A stretch of 64,000 nt of DNA from Bacteroidales bacterium (GTDB lineage Bacteria > Bacteroidota > Bacteroidia > Bacteroidales > UBA932), in contig JAFUFP010000045.1 in the NCBI GenBank assembly GCA_017469845.1, forward strand, positions 1-64,000, in the 5' to 3' direction. Shown in pieces: positions 17,974 to 26,196 of this stretch. A program made the position numbers and the translations under genes. The stretch's first letter is position 1. Every line of letters begins with the position of its first letter. The notes under the pieces were generated by a model that saw nothing but the letters and a program-made list of their open reading frames with translations, was not told where the DNA came from and ran no database searches.

Positions 17974-19050
17974 ATGGATCTGTACATGTGGGCGAGGCCC
18001 AATCTGATGGCCTCAAAGAAGATTCTGTATGTCCACGGATTCGCTTCCAGCGGACAGAGCGGGACCGTCAAGGCCCTGAGGGTGCTGCTGCCCTCCACCG
18101 AAATAATCGCCCCAGACCTTCCGGTCGAGCCCCAAAAGGCAATGGCTCTTCTCGAGGACATCTGCTCCACCGAGAAACCCGACCTCATCATCGGTTCCTC
18201 GATGGGAGGAATGTACGCCGAAAGGCTGAAGGGATTCCCGAGGATTTTGGTGAATCCCGCCTTCTGCCTTGCCGACACCCTTTTGAAGAACAACGGCCTT
18301 GGCCGTCAGCAGTTCCATAACCCTAGGGAAGACGGTGAGACTTCGTTCCTCGTCACCAAGGGCCTTCTGGAAGAATTCCGGGAGTGTTCATCGAAGTGCT
18401 TCGACGGCATTCCCGAAATCGATCCCCTTCATCCGACTCCGGGAGACTACCTTCCCGAGCAGGAGAAGGTATGGGGACTTTTCGGAACCCGTGACACCCT
18501 GGTCGACACCTATCCCCTCTTCGCTTCCCACTACCCCAACGCCGTATGGTTCGACGGGGAGCATTACCTCAACGACCACGCCCTTCTGCACAGCGTCCTC
18601 CCCATAATCCAGAGGATTGAAGACGCCGTCGAAGGAAGGACAAGAAAATCAATCCTCATCGGTCTTGAGGACACCCTAGCCGACCTTCGTCATGCCGTCC
18701 AGAGGGGCAAGGACCTTCCCGAGGCGGAACCGGAGAACAGCGCCCTCAAGGCGTTCGCTACCCTGTCGCAGGATTACCAGCTGTGGGTCCTCTCGACAGC
18801 ACCCTTCAACCACCCCGAGAAATGGGGCGAAGCCGCCGCATGGGTAAGGGACAACCTCGGGACCGCGGCCTACGACAGGGTGATCCTTTCGAACAGGAAG
18901 GACATGATCCTGGGGGACTATGTCATCGACCGCTACCCTTCCCGCTTCTCCCTTCCCGACAGCATGGGGACCGTAATCGAATACGGCTCGGACACCTTCA
19001 GGACATGGGAGGATATTCTGGAGTACTTCGGGAGACTCGGCGGACAATGA
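17974..19050 (+). CDS. YqiA/YcfP-type alpha/beta hydrolase fused to a degenerate 5'-nucleotidase-like HAD domain
   Basis: 358 residues from the ATG at 17974 (an alternative ATG at 18007, MASKKILYVHG, is closer to the family start). The first about 210 residues are a small esterase: YVHGFASSG, nucleophile IIGSSMGGMYAE, and the family's LVNPA and late GEHYLNDHALL His region. The remaining about 140 residues resemble NT5C-type HAD proteins: YQLWVLSTAPFNHPEKW and VRDNLG are typical. However the first HAD motif reads LIGLEDTLADL where DxD is expected, and the closing VIDRYPSRF lacks the usual paired Asp. The HAD half is therefore probably a regulatory or structural remnant. It overlaps the next gene by four bases (ATGA). 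Confidence 0.8.
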   Translation: MDLYMWARPNLMASKKILYVHGFASSGQSGTVKALRVLLPSTEIIAPDLPVEPQKAMALLEDICSTEKPDLIIGSSMGGMYAERLKGFPRILVNPAFCLADTLLKNNGLGRQQFHNPREDGETSFLVTKGLLEEFRECSSKCFDGIPEIDPLHPTPGDYLPEQEKVWGLFGTRDTLVDTYPLFASHYPNAVWFDGEHYLNDHALLHSVLPIIQRIEDAVEGRTRKSILIGLEDTLADLRHAVQRGKDLPEAEPENSALKAFATLSQDYQLWVLSTAPFNHPEKWGEAAAWVRDNLGTAAYDRVILSNRKDMILGDYVIDRYPSRFSLPDSMGTVIEYGSDTFRTWEDILEYFGRLGGQ

Positions 19051-20312
19051 CCCCAAGAAACGGAACCATGACGAAAGTTATCAATCATATCATTGCGGCC
19101 GCGCTTCTTCCGCTCTTCGCTGCGGGAGCGTCTTCCTGCGGCAAAGGGAAAGCGTCCCTACCTGAAGACAACTGGGATCCTGCCGTGCATGAGGCGATTA
19201 CGAGGATGATTTCCGACTTCGGGAAGGATTCCCCGACATACGATTCCAGCTGTAAGCCCTACGCCGTCTTCGACTACGACAACACTACCGTAATGAACGA
19301 CATCGCCCTCACGACGATGATCCACCAGATAGAGACGATGGACTTCTCCTTCACGGAGGAGAACATCTTCGAAGCTCTCACCTTCCCGATTCCGGACATT
19401 GACCGTCCCCTGGAATACGGCGACACTTCCATCAACTTTACTTCAAGGCAGCTGGCCACGGACATCGAGAAGGACTACGCCTTCATAATGAAGAATTTCT
19501 TCAAAGGAAGGGAAGTTCCCGATCTTGAAGGAATGCACCAAAGCGAAGAATACCTCGACTTCAGGGCCAAACTCTGGGGCCTTTCCCTCGGCGTAGACAA
19601 CACCTTCGAATCCGCCACCGGATGCGTATGGATAGCTACCCTTTTCGACGGAATGGACGAGGAGGAAGTGAAGAACGTGGTAAGGAGGAACCTTGATACC
19701 GCGACCGCGGAAAAGAGCCTTCACACCGAGCGGTGGACCAGTCCCGACGGCAAGATGACGGTCTCCGTCACCAAGGGACTCGCCCTCCCCAAGGAGAGCG
19801 TGAACCTGTACAATACCCTAAGGGAAAACGGATTCGACGTGTACATCTGCTCAGCCTCGATGGAGACGGTGGTGGAGGCCATGGCCTGTGATGCGCAGTG
19901 GGGCCTCGGAATGGAGCCCGGGAACGTGTTCGGTATCCGCCTTTCCCCCACTCCGGACGGAAAAGTGAAAGCCGTGGGCGACCCTTCATACGACCAGACA
20001 TACCGTGAAGGTAAGACAGAGTGCATAAGGAAACTCATAGCCCCGCTCCATGGGGGCAGGGGTCCTGCCCTCGTGGCCGGAGACAGTAACGGTGACTTCA
20101 GCATGCTGACCTCCTTCCCCGAGGACCTCAAGGTGGGTCTCATAATCGACGTCCCCAGAACCGGGGACATCCAAAAACTCAAGGAGAAGGCATCAGCGAT
20201 GCGCGGAGCCGTTCTTGACGGAAGCGCACAGTATCCCCTCTTCGTTGTCCAGGGAAGGGACGATGCTTCTCTACAGTACATAAAGTCCGACAGGTCAAAA
20301 ACACAGCAATGA
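19047..20312 (+). CDS. Exported HAD-superfamily phosphatase lipoprotein
   Basis: 421 residues starting at the ATGA overlap at 19047 (a second ATG at 19068 is equally compatible). The N-terminus ends in FAAGASSC, a lipoprotein signal, so the enzyme acts in the periplasm or on the outer membrane. Motif I is FDYDNTTVMND with both Asp of DxDxT, motif II is YICSASMETV, and the late acidic motif is VAGDSNGDFSML. This is the phosphoserine-phosphatase-like (HAD-IB) layout with an enlarged cap (residues about 90-250). Substrate is not evident; sugar phosphates or phosphocholine-type compounds are possible. The next gene starts in another ATGA overlap, showing translational coupling. Confidence 0.82.
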   Translation: MTPRNGTMTKVINHIIAAALLPLFAAGASSCGKGKASLPEDNWDPAVHEAITRMISDFGKDSPTYDSSCKPYAVFDYDNTTVMNDIALTTMIHQIETMDFSFTEENIFEALTFPIPDIDRPLEYGDTSINFTSRQLATDIEKDYAFIMKNFFKGREVPDLEGMHQSEEYLDFRAKLWGLSLGVDNTFESATGCVWIATLFDGMDEEEVKNVVRRNLDTATAEKSLHTERWTSPDGKMTVSVTKGLALPKESVNLYNTLRENGFDVYICSASMETVVEAMACDAQWGLGMEPGNVFGIRLSPTPDGKVKAVGDPSYDQTYREGKTECIRKLIAPLHGGRGPALVAGDSNGDFSMLTSFPEDLKVGLIIDVPRTGDIQKLKEKASAMRGAVLDGSAQYPLFVVQGRDDASLQYIKSDRSKTQQ

Positions 20313-20989
20313 AGACTTACGAAGCGTCTTTCGGCTCGACCGAAGTTTATGCGATGATTCCGGAGGGAGGTTCAAGAAAGGTAGTCTACCTTCTCGAGCC
20401 ACTCAAGAACATGCCGGGACTGGAGGACTACGTCACGGACGGAAAGTGCAACATAGTATCGGTATTCGGGATGGATTGGGAAAAGGACCTCACCCCCTGG
20501 AAAGCGCCCAAAGTCCTCAAAAGGGGCGGAGATTTCCTGGGAGGGGCTCCCGAGTTTCTGTCCCTTCTGGAAAACTCCCTCATCCCCGAAGTCGAGAAGG
20601 AATGCCTTCCCGAAGGGACTGAGGCGGAAAGGTACCTTGTCGGGATATCACTCGCGGGTCTTTTCGCCCTATGGGCATCGCTTCAGGACTCCACCTTCTC
20701 AGGGGGAATCGCTTCCGTTTCGGGATCATTGTGGTTCGACGGATTCTCCGACTATCTGAAGGGGAAAGATTTTCCGTTTCCGGTGGAAAAAGTCTATCTT
20801 TCGGTCGGAGAAGCGGAAAAGAACACCCGTAACCCCAGGATGGCGGTAGTCGAAGAGCGGACAAGGGAAGCCGCTTCCATCATAGAAGGAAGAGGAATCC
20901 GAACGAAATTCGAACTCAACCCGGGGAACCATTTCTCGGACACCGTTCCGAGGCTCAGGAAAGCTGTGGATTTCCTCATAGGACAATAG
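20309..20989 (+). CDS. Small esterase-like alpha/beta hydrolase
   Basis: 226-residue cytoplasmic protein with an enterochelin-esterase-like core: nucleophile VGISLAGLFAL, acidic region LSVGEAEKNTRN, and His in NPGNHFSD. It lacks the N-terminal E-set domain of the exported esterases and has no signal peptide. Overlaps the upstream HAD lipoprotein by four bases. Natural substrate unknown; siderophore or small acyl-ester hydrolysis are options from the fold. Confidence 0.75.
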   Translation: MKTYEASFGSTEVYAMIPEGGSRKVVYLLEPLKNMPGLEDYVTDGKCNIVSVFGMDWEKDLTPWKAPKVLKRGGDFLGGAPEFLSLLENSLIPEVEKECLPEGTEAERYLVGISLAGLFALWASLQDSTFSGGIASVSGSLWFDGFSDYLKGKDFPFPVEKVYLSVGEAEKNTRNPRMAVVEERTREAASIIEGRGIRTKFELNPGNHFSDTVPRLRKAVDFLIGQ

Positions 20990-21019
20990 GCACATAACGT
21001 ACACACATACAGAAAAAGA

Positions 21020-22105
21020 ATGACGGATCTTCTTCATATAGCGAAGGCTTTCGCACCGGAAGGCTCGCCGATGGACGCCACTCCCCTCGGAAAGGGTCTC
21101 ATCAACGACACTTTCAGGGTAACGACATCCTCTCCCGGAAAGCAGTATGTCCTCCAGAGGATCAACCACTCCATCTTCAAGGACGTGGACCTTCTCCAGG
21201 ACAACATAGTGAAAGTGACCGATCACATAAGGAAAAAGCTCATCTCCAGGGGTGAATCCGACATTGACCGCAAGGTCCTCCGTTTCCTCCCCTGTCCCGA
21301 TACCGGAAAGACTTACCACTTCGACGGGGAATCTTACTGGAGGATGTCCGTCCTCATTCCCGACGCCTTCACCTTCGACGCGGTGACTCCGGAGTACTCC
21401 TTCTTCGCCGGAAAGGCCTTCGGGCAGTTCGAGTCGATGCTTTCCGACCTTGACTCCCCTCTCGGGGAAACCATACCCAACTTCCACAACATGACTCTGA
21501 GGCTACGCCAACTCCAGGAAGCGATCCGAGAGAACAGAGCTGGAAGGATGAGCGAAGAGGAAGTGGCCGAGATTCTGGAGGACATGAGCATGTACGCCGA
21601 CAGGATGTGCCTCGCCGAGAATCTCCACCGTGAAGGGAAACTCCCCAAAAGGGTCTGCCACTGCGACACGAAAGTCAACAACATGCTCTTCGACCGGGAC
21701 GGCAATGTCCTGTGCGTCATTGACCTCGACACGGTGATGCCGAGCTATGTTTTCTCGGATTACGGGGACTTCCTCCGCACCGGCGCATGCACCGCCCCGG
21801 AGGACGAACCGGACCTTTCCAAGGTCGGTTTCGACATGGAGATCTTCCGCTCGTTCACGAAAGGTTACATCGAAGGGACGAAGGAGTTCCTCCTTCCCGT
21901 CGAAAGGGAGAACCTCCCCTACGCCGCCTGCCTTTTCCCTTACATGCAGGCCGTCAGGTTCTTCACCGATTACATCAACGGTGACACATACTACAAGATA
22001 CAGTATCCGGAGCACAACCTCGTCAGGACCAGGGCCCAGATGAAGCTTTTCCATAGCGTCATGGACCACCTCGGGGAAATGTCCGCTTTCATAGAAACTC
22101 TCTGA
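21020..22105 (+). CDS. Aminoglycoside phosphotransferase-fold kinase, NahK-like
   Basis: 361-residue kinase of the APH/choline-kinase fold. The glycine loop region is PLGKGLINDTFRV, the catalytic loop is VCHCDTKVNNMLFD (Brenner HxDxxxxN motif), and the metal-binding Asp is in CVIDLDTVMPS. The HCDTK-NN-L and D-TVMPS wording matches the N-acetylhexosamine 1-kinase-like branch common in gut bacteria, so a sugar or amino-sugar kinase is likely. Located mid-operon, after the exported HAD phosphatase and before the free-methionine sulfoxide reductase; it may reuse sugars released by the hydrolases. Confidence 0.85.
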   Translation: MTDLLHIAKAFAPEGSPMDATPLGKGLINDTFRVTTSSPGKQYVLQRINHSIFKDVDLLQDNIVKVTDHIRKKLISRGESDIDRKVLRFLPCPDTGKTYHFDGESYWRMSVLIPDAFTFDAVTPEYSFFAGKAFGQFESMLSDLDSPLGETIPNFHNMTLRLRQLQEAIRENRAGRMSEEEVAEILEDMSMYADRMCLAENLHREGKLPKRVCHCDTKVNNMLFDRDGNVLCVIDLDTVMPSYVFSDYGDFLRTGACTAPEDEPDLSKVGFDMEIFRSFTKGYIEGTKEFLLPVERENLPYAACLFPYMQAVRFFTDYINGDTYYKIQYPEHNLVRTRAQMKLFHSVMDHLGEMSAFIETL

Positions 22106-22130
22106 CACAAAGAAATTGACACAGACAATC

Positions 22131-22643
22131 ATGGAACAGCGCAATACAGTTGAAAAAAGGCTAATGTACGAGGAGTTGGTCTCGATGCTCAAATCCCTTT
22201 GCGAAGGGCAGAGCGACCAGAGCGCCGTACTCGCCAACGCCGCCGCCCTCATAAAGGAAAAGACCCTCTTCTTCTGGGTGGGATTCTACCTGGTGAGACC
22301 CTGCATTCCCCATAAACCCCTCTTCGATACGGAAGAGCTGCGTCTCGGCCCCTTCCAGGGACCAGTTGCCTGCTATACTATAGGAAGAGGGAAAGGAGTG
22401 TGCGGGACTTCATGGCAGAGGGCTGAAACCCTCATCGTTCCCGACGTTGAGGAGTTCCCCGGCCACATCGCGTGCAGCAGCCTTTCCAGGAGCGAAATCG
22501 TCGTCCCGCTTAAGCGTCCACGTGACGGCAAAGTGATGGGCGTACTCGACATCGACTCAGTTGAAGTCGGCACTTTCGACGAAACCGACGGGGAATATCT
22601 CGGCAAGGCCTGCGAGATCCTCTCCGCCGTTCTTTGGGACTAG
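22131..22643 (+). CDS. msrC: Free methionine-R-sulfoxide reductase (GAF domain)
   Basis: 170-residue single GAF-domain enzyme that reduces free L-methionine-R-sulfoxide. The start ATG at 22131 is preferred over an upstream TTG. The three diagnostic cysteines are present: VACYTIGRGKGVCGTSW contributes two and HIACSSLSRSEIVVP the third, and the ending GVLDIDSVEVGTFDETD is the standard fRMsr C-terminus. Its presence in the same operon as MsrA, which handles the S form, gives complementary repair. No MsrB gene is seen in the window. Confidence 0.93.
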   Translation: MEQRNTVEKRLMYEELVSMLKSLCEGQSDQSAVLANAAALIKEKTLFFWVGFYLVRPCIPHKPLFDTEELRLGPFQGPVACYTIGRGKGVCGTSWQRAETLIVPDVEEFPGHIACSSLSRSEIVVPLKRPRDGKVMGVLDIDSVEVGTFDETDGEYLGKACEILSAVLWD

Positions 22644-22663
22644 CGGACACAATACCTGCCGAT

Positions 22664-23905
22664 ATGATCAGACTTTTCACAAAAGCCGCACTCCTCCTGG
22701 GACTCCTCCTCCCGGGAATACCGTCCATCGGGCAAGACTACGACAGGACCCTCCGTCTTGACTGCATCTTCTCGGGAGACTCCCGTTCGGCGTCGATATC
22801 GGTGTCGAAGATGCACTCCATAAACGGATGGGCCGGAAGAAGAGTCAATATGGACAGGGCCCTTCTCGAGGGCAACGGAAGGATTACCCTTCTGGGCGGG
22901 GGAAGCGGCGACACACTGTACGTCAACACATTCTCCACTCTTTTCCAGGAATGGCAGAGTACCGAAGAGGCCACCCGCTGCGCCAAGGCGTTCGAGAACG
23001 TCTTCCTCGTTCCCATGCCGAAGGAAAAGGCCGTAGTGAGGATTGAACTTTTCGACTCCAGAAAGAGGGTCTCGGCCACCCTTGACTATCCTGTCGACCC
23101 GGACGATATCCTTATCCGCCCGTTCACGGGGAATCCCCTTCCCCACGAGTACCTCTTCCGTAGCGGAGACCCTTCAGAGAAGATCGACATAGCGATAATC
23201 GGAGAAGGCTACACAGCCGATGAAAAGGACCTTTTCATGGAGGACGCCCGAAAGGCCGCGGAAAGCATCTGGAGCCACGAGCCCTTCTCTTCGATGAAGG
23301 ACCGCTTCAACATAGTGGCCGTCCCGACCGTATCAGCGGACAGCGGAGTCTCCGTCCCGAGAAAGGGTGAATGGAAGAATACGGCCCTCGGGTCACATTT
23401 CGACACGTTCTATTCTGACCGTTACCTTACGACCCTAAATCTCTTCGACCTCCACGACTGCCTTGAAGGAATTCCCTATGAGCACATCATAATCCTCACA
23501 AATACAGACACCTACGGAGGCGGAGGAATCTACAACTCATACGTTCTTGTAGCCGCACATCACCGTTTCACTTCACCGGTCGTGGTCCACGAGTTCGGGC
23601 ACAGTTTCGCCGGCCTCGCGGATGAGTATTACTACGACGACCAGTACGAGAACATGTACCATCCGGACGTGGAACCGTGGGAACCGAACATAACGACCCT
23701 AAATGACGGAGGCGCGAAATGGAAAGCCCTCATCGGGAAGGAAGGTGTCGGATACTATGAAGGCGGAGGATACATGTCAAAAGGCGTGTGGCGCCCCAGC
23801 GACGACTGCCGCATGAAGACGAACACTTACCCCAAGTTCTGCCCCGTCTGCGAAAAGGCGATAAGGGACATCATCGATTACCAGACTACCGAATCCGTAA
23901 GATAA
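22664..23905 (+). CDS. Secreted M64-family metallopeptidase
   Basis: 413-residue protein with signal peptide MIRLFTKAALLLGLLLPGIPSIG; start at 22664 chosen because the longer frame adds residues ahead of the signal. The N-terminal about 140 residues are the M64 beta-sandwich domain and the rest is the catalytic domain, with zinc site VVHEFGHSFAGLADEYYYDD (HExGHxxxxxxDE) and the family's FNIVAVPTVSADSG and HFDTFYS stretches. Related to the IgA peptidase of Clostridium ramosum, but most Bacteroidales homologues are uncharacterised. It sits 20 bases after the fRMsr gene. Confidence 0.92.
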   Translation: MIRLFTKAALLLGLLLPGIPSIGQDYDRTLRLDCIFSGDSRSASISVSKMHSINGWAGRRVNMDRALLEGNGRITLLGGGSGDTLYVNTFSTLFQEWQSTEEATRCAKAFENVFLVPMPKEKAVVRIELFDSRKRVSATLDYPVDPDDILIRPFTGNPLPHEYLFRSGDPSEKIDIAIIGEGYTADEKDLFMEDARKAAESIWSHEPFSSMKDRFNIVAVPTVSADSGVSVPRKGEWKNTALGSHFDTFYSDRYLTTLNLFDLHDCLEGIPYEHIIILTNTDTYGGGGIYNSYVLVAAHHRFTSPVVVHEFGHSFAGLADEYYYDDQYENMYHPDVEPWEPNITTLNDGGAKWKALIGKEGVGYYEGGGYMSKGVWRPSDDCRMKTNTYPKFCPVCEKAIRDIIDYQTTESVR

Positions 23906-23915
23906 GGAAAAAGAC

Positions 23916-24569
23916 ATGACGGAAAACGACATAACGCCCTCCCTCCGGGAATATGCGGAAAAGGAGATAATCCCCCGCTACTCCTCCTTCGACATGGCCC
24001 ACAGGATAGACCACGTCAGGATGGTCATACGGGAGAGTCTCGCCCTCGCTTCCCATTACGACGTCGTCCCGGATATGGTCTACGCGATCGCCGTTTACCA
24101 CGATACGGGTCTTGTGGAAGGACGGGAGACCCATCATACCGTATCGGCGAGGATAATAAGGGAAGATCCCGCCCTGAAGCGGTGGTTCACCCCCGAACAG
24201 ATAGACTCGATGGCCGACGCCGCCGAGGACCACCGCGCTTCACGCTCCACTCCCCCACGCACGATATATGGCAGGATTGTTGCGGAAGCTGACAGATTGA
24301 TAGACGGAGACACCATTCTCCGAAGGACAGTCCAGTACAGCCTCTCGAATTATCCCCATATGACACGTGAGGAACACTTCGTGAGGGTCTGGGATCACCT
24401 CCAGGAAAAGTACGCGTACGGAGGATACCTCCACCTGTACATCCCGGAATCACCCAACGCCGAAAGGCTGGACGCTTTCCGCAGGACCCTCCTTGACAAG
24501 GAAGGGATAAGAAGGAAATTCGACCACCTGATGGACGAACTCTCCGGAAAAGACAACAAAGAAAAATAA
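23916..24569 (+). CDS. HD-domain phosphohydrolase
   Basis: 217-residue cytoplasmic protein. The metal-binding HD residues are in MAHRIDHVRMV, AVYHDTGLVEG and AAEDHRAS, and a later Asp in IVAEADRLIDGD, matching the H...HD...D order. HD proteins of this size hydrolyse nucleotide or sugar phosphates; specificity cannot be read. It begins 10 bases after the M64 gene. Confidence 0.82.
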   Translation: MTENDITPSLREYAEKEIIPRYSSFDMAHRIDHVRMVIRESLALASHYDVVPDMVYAIAVYHDTGLVEGRETHHTVSARIIREDPALKRWFTPEQIDSMADAAEDHRASRSTPPRTIYGRIVAEADRLIDGDTILRRTVQYSLSNYPHMTREEHFVRVWDHLQEKYAYGGYLHLYIPESPNAERLDAFRRTLLDKEGIRRKFDHLMDELSGKDNKEK

Positions 24570-24591
24570 CCACAAAATAGAAGGAAACACC

Positions 24592-25227
24592 ATGACAAAG
24601 AACATCCTCAAAGTCGCCGCCATCGCGGCACTCATGCTTACCGTATCCTGTGGCGCTTTCGCCCAGAGCAACACCACAACCGCTACCACAACCCTGTCTA
24701 CCCAGCAGGAGACCTACGAAAGGGCTTCCCAGATAAACAAGGAGACCGGAAAGGCCGGGAAGCAGGACATCTCCTCCAGCAAGTCGCAGATCTCTTCCGA
24801 CAAGAAGCAGATCGACCGAAGCAAGGCCCTGATCGATGAGAGCAACAACACCATCAAGGCCATCAAGGAATCCAACAAGGTCCTCAAGGACAGGATCAAG
24901 GGCAGGAAGAGCGAACTTTCCGCGATGAAGAAGAATCTCGCCGTCGACGGTGGACTCAACAAGGCCGAAAAACAGCAGATTAAAGCCGTCGAGCAGGAAA
25001 TCAAACAGATGGAAAGCCAGCTCAAGACTGAAGAGAAGAAGATCAAGGAGCTGAACTCCCAGATCAAGAAGAGCAAACAGGTCATCTCCTCAAGCAAGTC
25101 AAGTATCAAGAACGAGAAGAAGGCCGTCAAGAACGCCAAGACCGAGATGAAGAACGCGAAGTCCGACATGAAGAACGCCAGGAAGGACCTCAAGCAGGGA
25201 ATCAAGGACGCCAAAGAGGCTCTATAG
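24592..25227 (+). CDS. Exported Lys/Ser-rich coiled-coil protein
   Basis: 211 residues. The N-terminus ends LMLTVSCGAFAQ, which fits either a lipoprotein (Cys) or a signal peptidase I site. Residues about 45-210 are almost entirely helical coiled coil rich in Lys, Ser, Gln and Glu with repeated SSSKSQISSDKK- and KNAKTEMKNAK-like blocks. A good ribosome-binding site (AGAAGGAAA) precedes the ATG. No enzymatic motif; probably a periplasmic structural or envelope-spacing protein. Last intact gene of the operon; the reading frame continues open past its TAG for another 115 codons (next entry). Confidence 0.8.
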   Translation: MTKNILKVAAIAALMLTVSCGAFAQSNTTTATTTLSTQQETYERASQINKETGKAGKQDISSSKSQISSDKKQIDRSKALIDESNNTIKAIKESNKVLKDRIKGRKSELSAMKKNLAVDGGLNKAEKQQIKAVEQEIKQMESQLKTEEKKIKELNSQIKKSKQVISSSKSSIKNEKKAVKNAKTEMKNAKSDMKNARKDLKQGIKDAKEAL

Positions 25228-25572
25228 AAGATCCGGCCACTCAAGGACCGATTCAGTTATCTTCTGACCCCATCGGACCTTCTAACCCCGGGAGACACGA
25301 TCGACGTCCAGGGCCCGACCAAAAGCGAAGTCGAGACGAAAGACCTCAACTTCACGTACGCCAATGCAGGTTACCTGAAACTCGGATACGGGACAGTGAT
25401 AACATTTTCAGGGAAAGCTGATTCCACAACATACGAAAAGGTCACGTTCCACCGGTTCCCCAAGGAAGGACTTGATGAGGAAACGGAAATCGGATTCACC
25501 GGGAAAACAAATCCATATACGGTCAATCTGGTTCAAGGCCAATCCGGTAGCGGAGGAAACCGGAGAGTGTAA
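25228..25572 (+). pseudogene. In-frame open stretch after the coiled-coil gene's stop, possible gene remnant
   Basis: Directly after the TAG at 25225-25227 the same frame stays open to the TAA at 25570-25572. The translation from about 25264 (LTPSDLLTPGDTIDVQGP, then a Thr/Gly-rich beta-type sequence ending SGSGGNRRV) looks like a real secreted beta-sandwich or Ig-like tail. Codon use resembles the GC-rich core, not the AT-rich island that follows. There is no ATG start in this frame. It could be the tail of a gene whose head was deleted, or a domain separated by a point stop. No family recognised. Confidence 0.45.
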
Positions 25573-25584
25573 ATCCACTCGGTA

Positions 25585-25622
25585 AAAAGGAGCATTAGCT
25601 TGTCGCTAACGCTCCTTTTACT
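25585..25622 (+). terminator. Rho-independent terminator closing the ten-gene operon
   Basis: A 15-bp stem with one A-C mismatch (AAAAGGAGCATTAGC / GCTAACGCTCCTTTT) around a five-base loop, ending in TTTTA. It lies just after the in-frame open stretch and marks the edge of the AT-rich region. Confidence 0.85.
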
Positions 25623-25726
25623 TTCACCGCGGCACATGCTATCCGATACCCACGTTGGGATAATTTCAGCACATATGGGTTAGACGTCTTTTCGTCAAGT
25701 CGTTTGGAGCAATGGCGTGGTCAGAT

Positions 25727-26167
25727 CTATTTTACAGTCTGTGTTATTTGTATTCTGCCAACTGTACCTACTGCTATAGCTTGCACAGTAACTACACCTT
25801 TTCTAGTTTTGCCCGTTTCATTTTTCTTCACATGGACCGTCATTTCATTCTCTGAATTCATCTTGACATGTATCCAGTCGTTCTCGGCCTCGAGATTCAT
25901 CAATATCCCAGGATTTCCTTGAGCCGTTTGCGAATCGATAATATGGAATGTAGGATCGCTATGTGTTTGCGCTTGGTCTTCACCAATGTAGGTATAAATA
26001 TCGAAAATGTGAAAATAGTAATTGACGCTTTGAACATTGACATCATTTTCTCCGGCGTCCACTACGATATTCGACGGTTTCAATCTCACCCTTCCGGGGC
26101 CTTTGGCACATCCGACAAGTAGAAGAGGAATGAGGATTAACCAGATGTATTTTCTCAGTATTTTCAT
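25727..26167 (-). CDS. BACON-like domain lipoprotein
   Basis: 146 residues. Lipoprotein signal MKILRKYIWLILIPLLLVGC (Cys20). The remainder is a beta-sandwich with the WIHVKMNSENEMTVHVKKNETGK segment and the strand RKGVVTVQAI near the end, which is the W/I-x-V...N-x-T-x-x-R-x-G pattern of BACON domains (PF13004). BACON domains bind glycans or mucin. It starts 29 bases after the C10 protease stop, so the two are one transcript. It may serve as a cell-surface partner or targeting protein of the protease; this is inference. Confidence 0.78.
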   Translation of the reverse strand: MKILRKYIWLILIPLLLVGCAKGPGRVRLKPSNIVVDAGENDVNVQSVNYYFHIFDIYTYIGEDQAQTHSDPTFHIIDSQTAQGNPGILMNLEAENDWIHVKMNSENEMTVHVKKNETGKTRKGVVTVQAIAVGTVGRIQITQTVK

Positions 26168-26196
26168 ATTTCTTGCTTGTGTTTATGTCGAGTTGA

